Part shown: positions 9,040 through 16,677 of the stretch, in pieces
Position numbering within the stretch: position 1 is the stretch's first letter
How the letters are laid out: every line of letters starts with the position of its first letter
Assembly: GCA_023150895.1 (NCBI GenBank)
Contig: JAKLJY010000039.1
Span: forward strand, 1 to 62,254
Direction: 5' to 3'
From: Myxococcota bacterium
Lineage (GTDB): Bacteria; Myxococcota_A; Bradymonadia; UBA7976; UBA1532
DNA length: 62,254 bases
Notes under the pieces: generated by a model
What the model was told of the DNA's origin: nothing
What the model saw: the letters and a program-made list of their open reading frames with translations, nothing else
Databases searched by the model: none
Made by a program: the position numbers and the translations under genes

Positions 9040-10440
9040 GTGACCGTGGACCTCTGGCTCGAACGCCCCGTTTTCCCCGACCATCCGGTCTCGCCGGAGG
9101 TCACCTTCGATTTCCACGTCGACACCTTTGCGCGTTGGCTGCGCAGCGCGGGTGCCGAGGCCCGACTCGCCATCGCGTTCGTCTCGGGGCCCGCGGCCCG
9201 GCAGGCGCTCGAACGTGGCCTCGCCGCCCGCGGGTGTCGACCGGTGACGGCGACGGCTCGCCCGGGCACACCAGTGCACCCGACGCTGGCGGCCCACCAG
9301 GGCGACCATTTCAATGACACACTCTTCGTGGTGGACGGCCTCGAGTGCGAGGACGCCGCCCGGGGGCTTCGCGAGATCGGCACGCAGATCGCCCAGTTTC
9401 GCCGGCTGGCGACCTGGGTGGTGGTGCTCATCGAGAGCCCGGCGGCCCTCGCTGCGCTCGAGTCGGCGGGGGGCATCCTCCGACGCCACGCGGCCCGGCG
9501 ATTCGTGGTCCTGTCCGGCGAGGACGCCTTCCCCCTCGAAGACCCCGTGTCGGCCGACGCCGTCTCTCGGTGGCGTCGCGAGCACCGCGTCGCCGAGCGG
9601 ATCTATCACCTCGCCCGGACGCCCGGGACGGCGCCCGATCTGCTCGACTTCGGCCGGCTTTTGCGCGCCGGGTGGGGTGGCCTGCGGGTTCATCCGGATG
9701 CCCATGCCACGGGGACGCAGTTGCGCAAAGCCTGGATGGAGCGTCCGCGCGATGCCGGAGCGCTGATGCAGTTGCTTGCATCCCCCGATCCCGAACTTTC
9801 GCTCGGGATCGGCCGGCTCTGCCCCTGGTCGCTCGAGCCCGGTGCGCCCCGGGCCGCGCTGGCCATGAACCTCGCGCCGTCGCCGGAGGCGCGGTACATG
9901 TCCGGTCTGCCCGTGTCGGGCGAGGGCCCGCTCGCCGCCCTGGCGGAGGCCCGTTCGACGCTCGACGACGGACGCCTGCCGTCGTTTCAGGTGCTCTCGA
10001 CCCTCCGTGCGGCGGCCGAAGACGGGGTCTTCAGCGCGCACCTGCGGATGCACGTGCGCTTGGCTCTGGCGCAAGCCGCCGTCGTCGCCGAGGCCCTCGA
10101 GACCTGCCGGGAGGAGCTCATGGCGGCCGATCGCCTCATCACCACCGAAGGGCTCGCACTCGCACCAGAACTCGTTTTCGAAGTGGTCGAGCGTCGCACC
10201 GCGCTCGATGCGGCGGCCGGCGAGCGCGCCGACGCGCGCCTGGGGCTCGACCGCCTCGCCGACCTTTTGCCGAGGCTCGGGTCGCCCTTCTACGCCGCGC
10301 GTCACGTCCTGGCGCGCGGCGAGCAGATGATGGCGCTCGATCCGGGCCGCGGGCGCGAGGCGCTGCGTGAGGCGGGCACCCTTTTCAGCGCGCATGGATA
10401 CGCGCGTTGGGCGGCGCTGGCGCGCGAGGCGGCCGGGTGA
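9040..10440 (+). CDS. Conserved hypothetical, first gene of an overlapping operon
   Basis: 466 aa, no family recognised. Translation can begin at GTG 9040 or GTG 9046; a GGGAG at about 9036-9040 favours the second. The N-terminal half (residues ~25-180) alternates hydrophobic strands and helices (LAIAFVSG, DTLFVVDGL, WVVVLIES, RRFVVLSG), suggesting a Rossmann- or P-loop-like alpha/beta fold, but no Walker motif is seen. The C-terminal half is helical and Ala/Leu/Arg-rich with tandem helices of ~35 residues, possibly TPR-like. There is no signal peptide or membrane segment, so it is probably cytoplasmic. Its stop overlaps the next start (GTGA at 10437-10440), so it is likely translationally coupled to the following lipoprotein gene. 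Confidence 0.7.
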   Translation: MTVDLWLERPVFPDHPVSPEVTFDFHVDTFARWLRSAGAEARLAIAFVSGPAARQALERGLAARGCRPVTATARPGTPVHPTLAAHQGDHFNDTLFVVDGLECEDAARGLREIGTQIAQFRRLATWVVVLIESPAALAALESAGGILRRHAARRFVVLSGEDAFPLEDPVSADAVSRWRREHRVAERIYHLARTPGTAPDLLDFGRLLRAGWGGLRVHPDAHATGTQLRKAWMERPRDAGALMQLLASPDPELSLGIGRLCPWSLEPGAPRAALAMNLAPSPEARYMSGLPVSGEGPLAALAEARSTLDDGRLPSFQVLSTLRAAAEDGVFSAHLRMHVRLALAQAAVVAEALETCREELMAADRLITTEGLALAPELVFEVVERRTALDAAAGERADARLGLDRLADLLPRLGSPFYAARHVLARGEQMMALDPGRGREALREAGTLFSAHGYARWAALAREAAG

Positions 10441-11157
10441 CGCACCGCCTCCGTCTCTGCGGCCTCCTCGTCGCGCTCGGGCCTCTGGTCGGTCCGCTCG
10501 CTTGCAGTGGCGAGGGGCGGGATACTGCGCCCCGCGCGCCGGCCGCGTCCCGCGCCACCGTGGCCATCGGGCGTGTCGTCGTCCGGGACGAGACACCGCC
10601 GGATCGCCGTCCGCACGGGATCGAGCCGTCCGCGCTCGAAGCGAGATTGCGCTCGGCTCTCCTGGGCGGGGGGGTCGCCGACCGCCCGCCCGCGGACGCG
10701 GACTGGGTCGCGACGGCGCGAGGTCGCGTCGTCTACGGCATCGGCGTGGGTGGGGACCTTCGCGCGGACGCCGGTCCCGGGACGGTCGCCGCGCGGTGGC
10801 AGGTCGAGGTCCAGCTCCGGGTCCCGGGTGAGCCCGCCCCGGTCGAGCGCCCGTCGCGCCGTCGGGAGCGTGCCCGCCCTCGCGTCGCATCTGCCACGGG
10901 AGACCGATCGCGAGACCACGCTGCGACTGGTCGGCGCGCTGGCCGAACTCGGTGACGACCGCGCCGCATCGGCCCTGATTGCGCGCGCGGACACGAAGGA
11001 CCTCGAACTGCTGCAAGCCGTCGTCGACGCGCTCGCGTCCGTCGGAGGCCCGCCGGTCGAACCGTTTCTGGCCATGCTCGCTTTGCACGACGCCCCGGAA
11101 ATCCGGGAGATGGTGGCCCGGGCGCGGGATCGCCTGCGGCAGGGGAGGCGCCCATGA
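10437..11157 (+). pseudogene. HEAT-repeat lipoprotein with an apparent frameshift
   Basis: Translation from GTG 10437, overlapping the previous stop, gives a signal peptide with a lipobox-like PLAC followed by a beta-rich region (ATVAIGRVVVRDE ... ARWQVEVQLRVPGEP) in frame 3. Around 10845-10870 the coding character moves to frame 1, where two clear HEAT-like helical repeats follow (VPALASHLPRETDRETTLRL, LVGALAELGDDRAASALIA) to the stop at 11155-11157. In frame 3 the sequence after the switch becomes Arg-rich and non-protein-like. A single indel would restore one protein of ~240 aa. A separate second gene is less likely: the only candidate start, GTG 10870, has a GGGAG too close to it. Real mutation, programmed frameshifting and assembly error cannot be told apart from one sequence. 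The stop overlaps the next ATG (ATGA). Confidence 0.6.
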
Positions 11158-12611
11158 GCGGGTCCCGAATCATGGAGACCGAGGACGTCCGGATCGAGCT
11201 CGACGGCGCGGTGGCGCTGCTCGTCGTCGACCGCCCGGCCCAACGCAACGCGCTCGCCCGGGGTACGATGGCCCGGCTGGCCGAAGCCGTCGCTCGTCTC
11301 GCCGCGGCGCCGGAGGTGCGCGCCGTGGTGCTCGCCGGCGGCGGCGACACCTTCATCGCAGGCGGAGATCTTCGCGACCTCGGGGCGCTGACGACGGGTG
11401 AATCGGGCGCGGAGATGGCGGCCCTCATGCAAGGGGTCCTCGACGCGCTCGCGGCCCTCCCCGTGCCGGTCATCGCCGCGCTCGACGGCTCTGCGATCGG
11501 TGGGGGGGCCGAGGTGGCCCTTGCAGCCGATGTCCGCATCGCGGCGTCGGACGCATGGTTGGCGTTTCGCCAGATCGACTTCGCCGTCACGACGGGGTGG
11601 GGGGGCACTCAGCGCCTCGTCGGCCTCGTGGGTCGAAGCCGTGCATTGCACCTCTTGTGGACGGGTGCCCGCGTGACGGCCGCCGACGCGTTCCGCCTCG
11701 GGCTCGTCGACGAGGTGGCGCCCCCCGGCGAACGTGCGCTCGATGCCGCCCGCACGATGGCCCAGCGGCTGATCCGGCGGCCGCGCCACGTGCTGGCGGG
11801 GCTCAAGCGGCTCGTGGACGCTGCTGGCGGGCCGGCGGCCGAGCACCGGGTCCTCGAGCGCACGCTCTTCGCCGAAGCATGGGGTCATGGGGACCACTTC
11901 GCCGCCGTGGAGCGCTTCCTGGCGGCCCGCGGCGTCCCGGCGGGGGACGATGCCTCCGCGCCCGGGCTGTTCATCGTCCTCGAGGGCATCGATGGCGCCG
12001 GCACGACGACCCAGGCGCGCATGCTGTGTCGGTGGCTGGGCAGCCTCGGGCAGCCCGTGCACCCCACGGCCGAGCCGAGCGGCGGCCCGATTGGCACCCT
12101 TCTCCGGCAGGCCCTCGGCGGGCGCGTCCTGGGACGTGACGGCGAGCGTCTCTGTCCGGAGACCATCGCGACGCTCTTCGCCGCCGACCGTTTCGATCAC
12201 CTGCGCACCGAGATTGAGCCCGCACTCCGCCGCGGGACGCATGTGGTGTGCGATCGTTACGATCATTCGAGCCTGGCGTATCAGGGACTCGAGAACGACC
12301 CACGGTGGGTCTCGACCCTGAATGCGGCGGCCCGGCGACCGGATCTCGTGCTCTTCCTCGACGTCGACCCGGCGGTCGCCGCGCGGCGGCGAGCGGGCAG
12401 AGGCCTCACCCCCGAGTTGTACGAGTTCGACGAGCTTCAGGTCCGGATTGCAGCCGCCTACCGGGACATGGAACGATGGCGGCCGGCCGATCCCGTCGTG
12501 CGGGTCGACGGGAACGCCTCGGTCCGAGAGGTCCAGCGAATCTGCAGGGCCGCGCTCATGCCCCTGCTGGCCGCGCGGGGACGTCCCACCGCCCGGAGAG
12601 TGCCGCCGTGA
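11154..12611 (+). CDS. Fusion: enoyl-CoA hydratase-like domain + thymidylate kinase
   Basis: 485 aa with two unrelated enzyme domains in one frame. Residues ~8-255 are a crotonase: oxyanion-hole segments FIAGGDL and GSAIGGGAEVALAADVRIA, and GWGGTQRL. The first catalytic Glu (GGGAEV) is kept, but the usual QPE second acid reads QID. Residues ~267-475 are a dTMP kinase: P-loop EGIDGAGTTTQ, VVCDRYDHSSLAYQG (the DRY..S..AYQ signature), and a lid region RRRAGRGLTPELYE. The Walker-A Lys is Thr here. Thymidylate kinase phosphorylates dTMP for DNA synthesis; crotonases act on acyl-CoA thioesters. The linker is only ~15 residues and no start codon in the kinase frame lies near the junction, so this reads as a true fusion unless a stop was lost. 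It overlaps its neighbours by ATGA at 11154 and TGATG at 12609. Confidence 0.85.
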   Translation: MSGSRIMETEDVRIELDGAVALLVVDRPAQRNALARGTMARLAEAVARLAAAPEVRAVVLAGGGDTFIAGGDLRDLGALTTGESGAEMAALMQGVLDALAALPVPVIAALDGSAIGGGAEVALAADVRIAASDAWLAFRQIDFAVTTGWGGTQRLVGLVGRSRALHLLWTGARVTAADAFRLGLVDEVAPPGERALDAARTMAQRLIRRPRHVLAGLKRLVDAAGGPAAEHRVLERTLFAEAWGHGDHFAAVERFLAARGVPAGDDASAPGLFIVLEGIDGAGTTTQARMLCRWLGSLGQPVHPTAEPSGGPIGTLLRQALGGRVLGRDGERLCPETIATLFAADRFDHLRTEIEPALRRGTHVVCDRYDHSSLAYQGLENDPRWVSTLNAAARRPDLVLFLDVDPAVAARRRAGRGLTPELYEFDELQVRIAAAYRDMERWRPADPVVRVDGNASVREVQRICRAALMPLLAARGRPTARRVPP

Positions 12612-13081
12612 TGATGCTCGTCCAGCTCGTGTCTGCCCTGGCGCCCGCGCTTCTCGTCGTGCCGACCGACGCACCGGGCGCCGCGTCCGCCCCCGCCCCG
12701 GCGACGGTCGCCCCTCAGCCGCCGGGCAGTGGCGCCCCCCCGGGCGTGCCGGTGATGTCGTCCACGCTCCCCCGTGCGGCCTTCGAGGCCGTCATGGCGG
12801 GTGGGCCTCAGCGCGTGGTGGCGGCCGTCGACGTCCAACCTGCGCTGGTCGGCCGCCGATTCGTGGGATTCCGCCTGGTGCGCATCCGCCCGGAAGGCGT
12901 CTTGCGCGACTGCACCTCGCTCTTGCCGGGCGACGTCATCGTCAGCGTCAACCGTGAGTCCCTCGAGCGGCCCGAGCAGTTCATGCGGGCCTGGGAGGTC
13001 GTCCAGAACGCAGGCGCCATCGAGGTCGAAGTCGAGCGCCAGGGACGGCGGTTTCTCCATCGCTGGACGCTGACGCCGTGA
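12611..13081 (+). CDS. PDZ-domain secreted or periplasmic protein
   Basis: 156 aa. ATG 12611 overlaps the preceding stop (TGATG); a second ATG follows at once. The N-terminus has a hydrophobic stretch (LVQLVSALAPALLVV) and an Ala/Pro linker, consistent with export or a signal anchor. Residues ~60-155 look like a compact PDZ domain: FVGFRLVRIRPEGVL, LLPGDVIVSVNRESL (the LxPGDxIxxVNG core with Arg for Gly), then the QFMRAWEVVQNAG helix and EVEVERQGRRF strand. It resembles the C-terminal PDZ of GspC-type secretion proteins, but no other secretion gene is nearby. Within this operon, next to a parvulin foldase, an envelope-protein handling role is an inference. Confidence 0.7.
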   Translation: MMLVQLVSALAPALLVVPTDAPGAASAPAPATVAPQPPGSGAPPGVPVMSSTLPRAAFEAVMAGGPQRVVAAVDVQPALVGRRFVGFRLVRIRPEGVLRDCTSLLPGDVIVSVNRESLERPEQFMRAWEVVQNAGAIEVEVERQGRRFLHRWTLTP

Positions 13082-13737
13082 GCGGGCGGGGCGGGCTGCT
13101 GATCCCGTTCCTGGCGACGGCCGCGGCGCACGGCGCCTGGAGCGTGTCTCGCCTCGCTTCGGTCCCCGATGAACCGATCCACGTCATGCTGCTGCTCGTC
13201 CCCCTCGTCCTGTGGGGGCTCGGCGTGTATGCACGGTCCCTGGTCGTGCTGCTCGTCTTCGTGCCCGTGACGTGGGCCGGGTCGGCGTACCTGCCGGACG
13301 TCCCGCCGTTTTCGCCCGGGGGTGGCCTGGCCGCCGTCTGGACGCTGCTCGTATTCGCCGCGACGACGCTGGCTTGGTCGAGCGGACATGCGGGCACCCC
13401 ATCGACCCCCATTCCGTGGACGCCGGTGGCGCCCGTCGGAGTGGGCAGTGCCACGACGGCGGCTGGTCGCGACGGATGGCTCGTCGCGGCGTTGACGGTC
13501 GGCCCCGCGCTCGGTTTCCTGCTGACGCCCGGGATCGACGCGCGCCTGACGCGGTCCTTCGGCCCTCTGGGGGGTCTGGCCGCGGCGGGTCTCTGCGTTC
13601 TGGGCACCCTGCTCGGCCTCGCCCTGGCCACGGACGTCTGGCGCGCTCGACCGCCCCGCGCGCCGTCGCGGAGGCGTGCGGTCCGGCATGCGGTCGCGCT
13701 CGGCGTCGCCGGAGCCGCGGCGGCCTTCGTGCGGTAA
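13078..13737 (+). CDS. Integral membrane protein, function unknown
   Basis: 219 aa beginning with GTG 13078, whose GTGA overlaps the upstream stop. Five or six hydrophobic segments are visible: GLLIPFLATAAAHGAW, HVMLLLVPLVLWGLGVY, SLVVLLVFVPVTWAGSAY, AAVWTLLVFAATTLAW, a C-terminal pair around AALTVGPALGFLLTPG and LAAAGLCVLGTLLGLALA, and a final short Ala-rich stretch after an Arg-rich loop. No transporter or enzyme motif was recognised. Its place between a PDZ protein and a second small membrane protein suggests a common envelope function. Confidence 0.7.
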   Translation: MSGRGGLLIPFLATAAAHGAWSVSRLASVPDEPIHVMLLLVPLVLWGLGVYARSLVVLLVFVPVTWAGSAYLPDVPPFSPGGGLAAVWTLLVFAATTLAWSSGHAGTPSTPIPWTPVAPVGVGSATTAAGRDGWLVAALTVGPALGFLLTPGIDARLTRSFGPLGGLAAAGLCVLGTLLGLALATDVWRARPPRAPSRRRAVRHAVALGVAGAAAAFVR

Positions 13738-13786
13738 GCGTGGCCGTGCTCTTGTCCTCGGGCGCTCGGCGAGGCATGTTCCCGTC

Positions 13787-14005
13787 GTGCAGCTCGTGCC
13801 CGCCCGCTGGTTGGAAATCATCGGCCTCGCCGTCGTGCTCGGGGCCGTCCCGCTCCTGTGGGCGGCGTTGCGTGCGCTCGCCGAACGGGACTGGGTCGGT
13901 GGCGGATTGATGGTCGTCGCGGCCGCGGCGGCCGGTCACCTCGGGCTCGAGCTCGTGGCGATCGCCCGCCTCGAACGGCGCACCGAGCCTGGGGGCGAGC
14001 CGTGA
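13787..14005 (+). CDS. Small two-helix membrane protein
   Basis: 72 aa from GTG 13787; GTG 13796 is an alternative. Two hydrophobic helices, WLEIIGLAVVLGAVPLLW and LMVVAAAAAGHLGLELVA, are separated by RALAERDWVGG, with an Arg/Glu tail. There is no strong ribosome-binding site, so the start is uncertain. Reading upstream in the same frame gives Arg-rich non-native sequence, which argues for a short gene. The stop overlaps the next GTG (GTGA at 14002). Function unknown. Confidence 0.55.
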   Translation: MQLVPARWLEIIGLAVVLGAVPLLWAALRALAERDWVGGGLMVVAAAAAGHLGLELVAIARLERRTEPGGEP

Positions 14006-14910
14006 TCGCGGCGACGCTCGCGCTCGCGGCGGCGCTCTGGAACGCGGGCCCCTTTCGGGAGCCCGTCGCACCGGAAACGGTCGTCGCCTCCGCGACCGAC
14101 ATCGAAGGTCGCGTCGAAATCACCGCCGAGCGCCTCGCACTCTACTGTGAGGCTCATCCCGACGTCTCGCCCCGCGCCGCCGCGGAAGATCTCGTCGTCT
14201 TCGAGCTCCTCGCCCGGGAGGCGGCGCGCCGGGGACTCGCCGCGGCGCCGGAGGTCGCGCGGGAGGGGGCCGCGGCCGCCGTGCCCCGCTACCTGAAGCG
14301 TCATTTCGAGCCCGAGGTGGGACCGGGCAGCATTCCGCGAGCGGTCGTCGAGCGCGCCTATGATCGGAACCTCGGCATGTTCGTCCGCCCGGAATTCCGG
14401 CGGGCGGACCACATCCTCGTCGGGACGCCCGAGTTCAAGCCATGGACCCGTCCTTCCGATGCCGAAGCCGCGCGCCGCCTCGCCGAGCGAATCGCCGCGC
14501 ACTTCGCTTTGCACCCACCGGCCGATGCCGCGGCGTTCCGCGCGGCCGCGCTGCCCTTCGAAGCAGAAGCGAAGTCGGCCGGCCTCGCGCTCAAGGTCGA
14601 GACGCTCGCCCCATTCTCGATCGACGGGCCGCTCGTTCGCCCGTTCTCCGAGGCGGCCTTTGCGCTGAAGGGGCCCGGGGCCGTTTCGGCGCCGGTCGCG
14701 ACGGATTTCGGGCTTCACGTCATTCGACTCGACGGGCTCGAGCCGGCGATCAACCGCCGCTTCGATGAGGCGGAGGCCGAGATCCGCGAACGCCTGCTCC
14801 CGGAGTTTCGCCTCCAGAAACTCCGTCAACACACGGAGGCGCTCCTCGAGGCGGCGGGTGTCGCCGTCGATCCGGCCGCGCTCGAAGAACCGAGCAAGCG
14901 GGCGCAGTGA
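14002..14910 (+). CDS. Parvulin-type (PpiC/SurA-like) peptidyl-prolyl isomerase
   Basis: 302 aa starting at GTG 14002 in the GTGA overlap. A short hydrophobic N-terminus (IAATLALAAALWNAG) can serve as signal anchor. Residues ~45-110 form a SurA/PrsA-type helical chaperone region (AAEDLVVFELLAREAARRGL, RYLKRHFEPEV). Residues ~125-240 form the parvulin domain: RRADHILVG (the R..HIL signature), a long helix, and the C-terminal SAPVATDFGLHVIRLDG matching the family's 'v.t.fGyHii.l...'. The helix after it (INRRFDEAEAEIRERLLPEF) is also family-typical. These proteins assist folding of exported and outer-membrane proteins. The neighbouring PDZ and membrane proteins fit an envelope-biogenesis operon. 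Confidence 0.8.
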   Translation: MIAATLALAAALWNAGPFREPVAPETVVASATDIEGRVEITAERLALYCEAHPDVSPRAAAEDLVVFELLAREAARRGLAAAPEVAREGAAAAVPRYLKRHFEPEVGPGSIPRAVVERAYDRNLGMFVRPEFRRADHILVGTPEFKPWTRPSDAEAARRLAERIAAHFALHPPADAAAFRAAALPFEAEAKSAGLALKVETLAPFSIDGPLVRPFSEAAFALKGPGAVSAPVATDFGLHVIRLDGLEPAINRRFDEAEAEIRERLLPEFRLQKLRQHTEALLEAAGVAVDPAALEEPSKRAQ

Positions 14911-15024
14911 CGCCCCCCTGGTTTTGGTCGTCGATTTCGTCGAACATCGGACCACCGTCGAGTCGCCGGCGCGTCGGCGCGCCCTCGCGCCGGCGTCAGG
15001 GATGATTCGACCCCGGAGGTCATC

Positions 15025-16677
15025 GTGTCGCGTCCGAGCGCGTTGCAAATCGGTCCTCTCGGTCTCGTACTGAGTCTCGCGAGTCAGGCGGGCGCGGTCG
15101 ACACCGTCACGCGGGCGTCCCCGGCCTCCGTTGCCGCGAACACCGCCCAGAAGACGCTCTGGATCACCGGGACGGGGTTCGCACCCGGTGACCGCGTGAG
15201 CATCTCCGGCAACGGCATCGGCGAGATCTCGGCCCCCATGGTCGTCCCGGAGGCCGAGCGGATGGATGGCGGCCGAGGCGACGGGATCCGCTACACCATC
15301 TCCGTTGCGGCGGATGCCGCGTCCGGCCGGCGGGACATCACCGTGACGGGCTTCGACGGGACGGCGGCCACCGGGGCGGGCCTCCTCGAGATTACGGGTG
15401 GGGGGGCGCCGCCGACGGCCCCACCGACGGCGCCGCCCGACATGGGCGTCGCCCCGCCGACCGGCCCGGTGACCGCGCCCCCCGAGGTGCCATCCGGTGG
15501 CGTCGATGTCGTCACGCGGGCGAGTCCGATCCACGGCGAGCAAGGCGAGCAGGTCAACCTCTGGATTGTCGGGCGTACGTTCCAGGACGGCGCGACCGTG
15601 CACTTCAGCGCGGCCGGGATGGGGCCGGCGCTGGTCGATGGGTTGCCCCTCCCGCTGAAGGTCGTGCGAAACGTGCCGTCCGAGGCGGAGAAGCTCGACG
15701 GGATCGAATTCTACCTGCGCATCGGTCCCGAGACGCCCGTGGGTCCCGTCGACATCACCGTCCGCGGCCCCGACGGCACGGAAGCGACCGGGCGGGCGTT
15801 GTTCAACGTGGTCGAGACCGGGGGGATACCGCCGCCCGTGCCCGGCGCCGGAAACGCCGACACCATCAGCGGGGCATCTCCGCCGGCGTTTCGCTCGGGT
15901 CGCAACGTCTCTCTGTGGATCTGGGGGCGGGACTTCGAGCCCGGTGCGGACGTCCAGTTCTCCCAGCCCGGCATTCGGCAGTACTCACCCTTCGAAGTCG
16001 TCAACGAAGCCGGCAACTATGCGCCGCTCGATGGAATCCGGGCGTTTCTGCTCGTCGACGGGAACGTCCCGTCGGGCCCCGTGGACGTCACGGTCGTCAA
16101 CCCGAACGGCTCGCGGGTCACGCGCCCCGGCCTCGTCGAGGTCGTCGGCAGCGGAGGGGGCGCAGCCGCCGGCGGCGCTGCGGGTGAGGACGTCGAACCG
16201 TGCCTGCCCGCGAGCACGCCCATCGAGTCGATCGACTTCGTGACGCCGGCAGAGGTTCTGCGAGACAGCCCGTTGCCGCTCACGATCGTGGGTCGCGGCT
16301 TTGCGTGCGGTGCTCGCGTTGCGCTCAGCGGCGGGGGCCTGCGCGCGCCCGAAGGCAGCACGCCGCGCATCATCCGCGACGCCGCCGACCCCGGGCTGAC
16401 GACGCTGCGGTGGGACCTGGAGGTCACCGCGGACGCGGCATTCGGTCCCCGAGACGTCACGGTCGTGAACCCGGACAACAGTACCAAGACGCTCGCCGGC
16501 GCATTCTCCATCGTCGAGACGCTGAGTGGTGATGGCGGTGTCGGCGCCGGTGGCAAGTCGCCGGGCATCAGCGCATGTACACAGCGGCCGGGCCCCCAGA
16601 ACGGCGGCGCTGCCGCCCTGCTCGCCCTCTTTGCCTTGACGTTCGGACTCGCGGCGTCGCGCCGCAGACGCGCCTGA
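15025..16677 (+). CDS. TIG/IPT-repeat surface protein with MYXO-CTERM-like tail
   Basis: 550 aa from GTG 15025, with GGAGG at 15015-15019 at good spacing. A signal peptide runs to about SQAGAVD. Four Ig-like TIG/IPT modules follow, each starting with 'RASP' or an equivalent, carrying LWIxGxxFxPGxxVxFS, and ending 'GPxDVTVxNPDGT'. Modules 1 and 2 are joined by a Pro/Thr-rich linker. The C-terminus is CTQRPGPQNGG, a Leu/Ala-rich membrane span and a final SRRRRA: the Cys-hydrophobic-Arg tripartite layout of MYXO-CTERM sorting tails, which direct anchoring or secretion in myxobacteria. A cell-surface or secreted binding protein is likely. The preceding 114 bp contain no gene. Confidence 0.8.
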   Translation: MSRPSALQIGPLGLVLSLASQAGAVDTVTRASPASVAANTAQKTLWITGTGFAPGDRVSISGNGIGEISAPMVVPEAERMDGGRGDGIRYTISVAADAASGRRDITVTGFDGTAATGAGLLEITGGGAPPTAPPTAPPDMGVAPPTGPVTAPPEVPSGGVDVVTRASPIHGEQGEQVNLWIVGRTFQDGATVHFSAAGMGPALVDGLPLPLKVVRNVPSEAEKLDGIEFYLRIGPETPVGPVDITVRGPDGTEATGRALFNVVETGGIPPPVPGAGNADTISGASPPAFRSGRNVSLWIWGRDFEPGADVQFSQPGIRQYSPFEVVNEAGNYAPLDGIRAFLLVDGNVPSGPVDVTVVNPNGSRVTRPGLVEVVGSGGGAAAGGAAGEDVEPCLPASTPIESIDFVTPAEVLRDSPLPLTIVGRGFACGARVALSGGGLRAPEGSTPRIIRDAADPGLTTLRWDLEVTADAAFGPRDVTVVNPDNSTKTLAGAFSIVETLSGDGGVGAGGKSPGISACTQRPGPQNGGAAALLALFALTFGLAASRRRRA

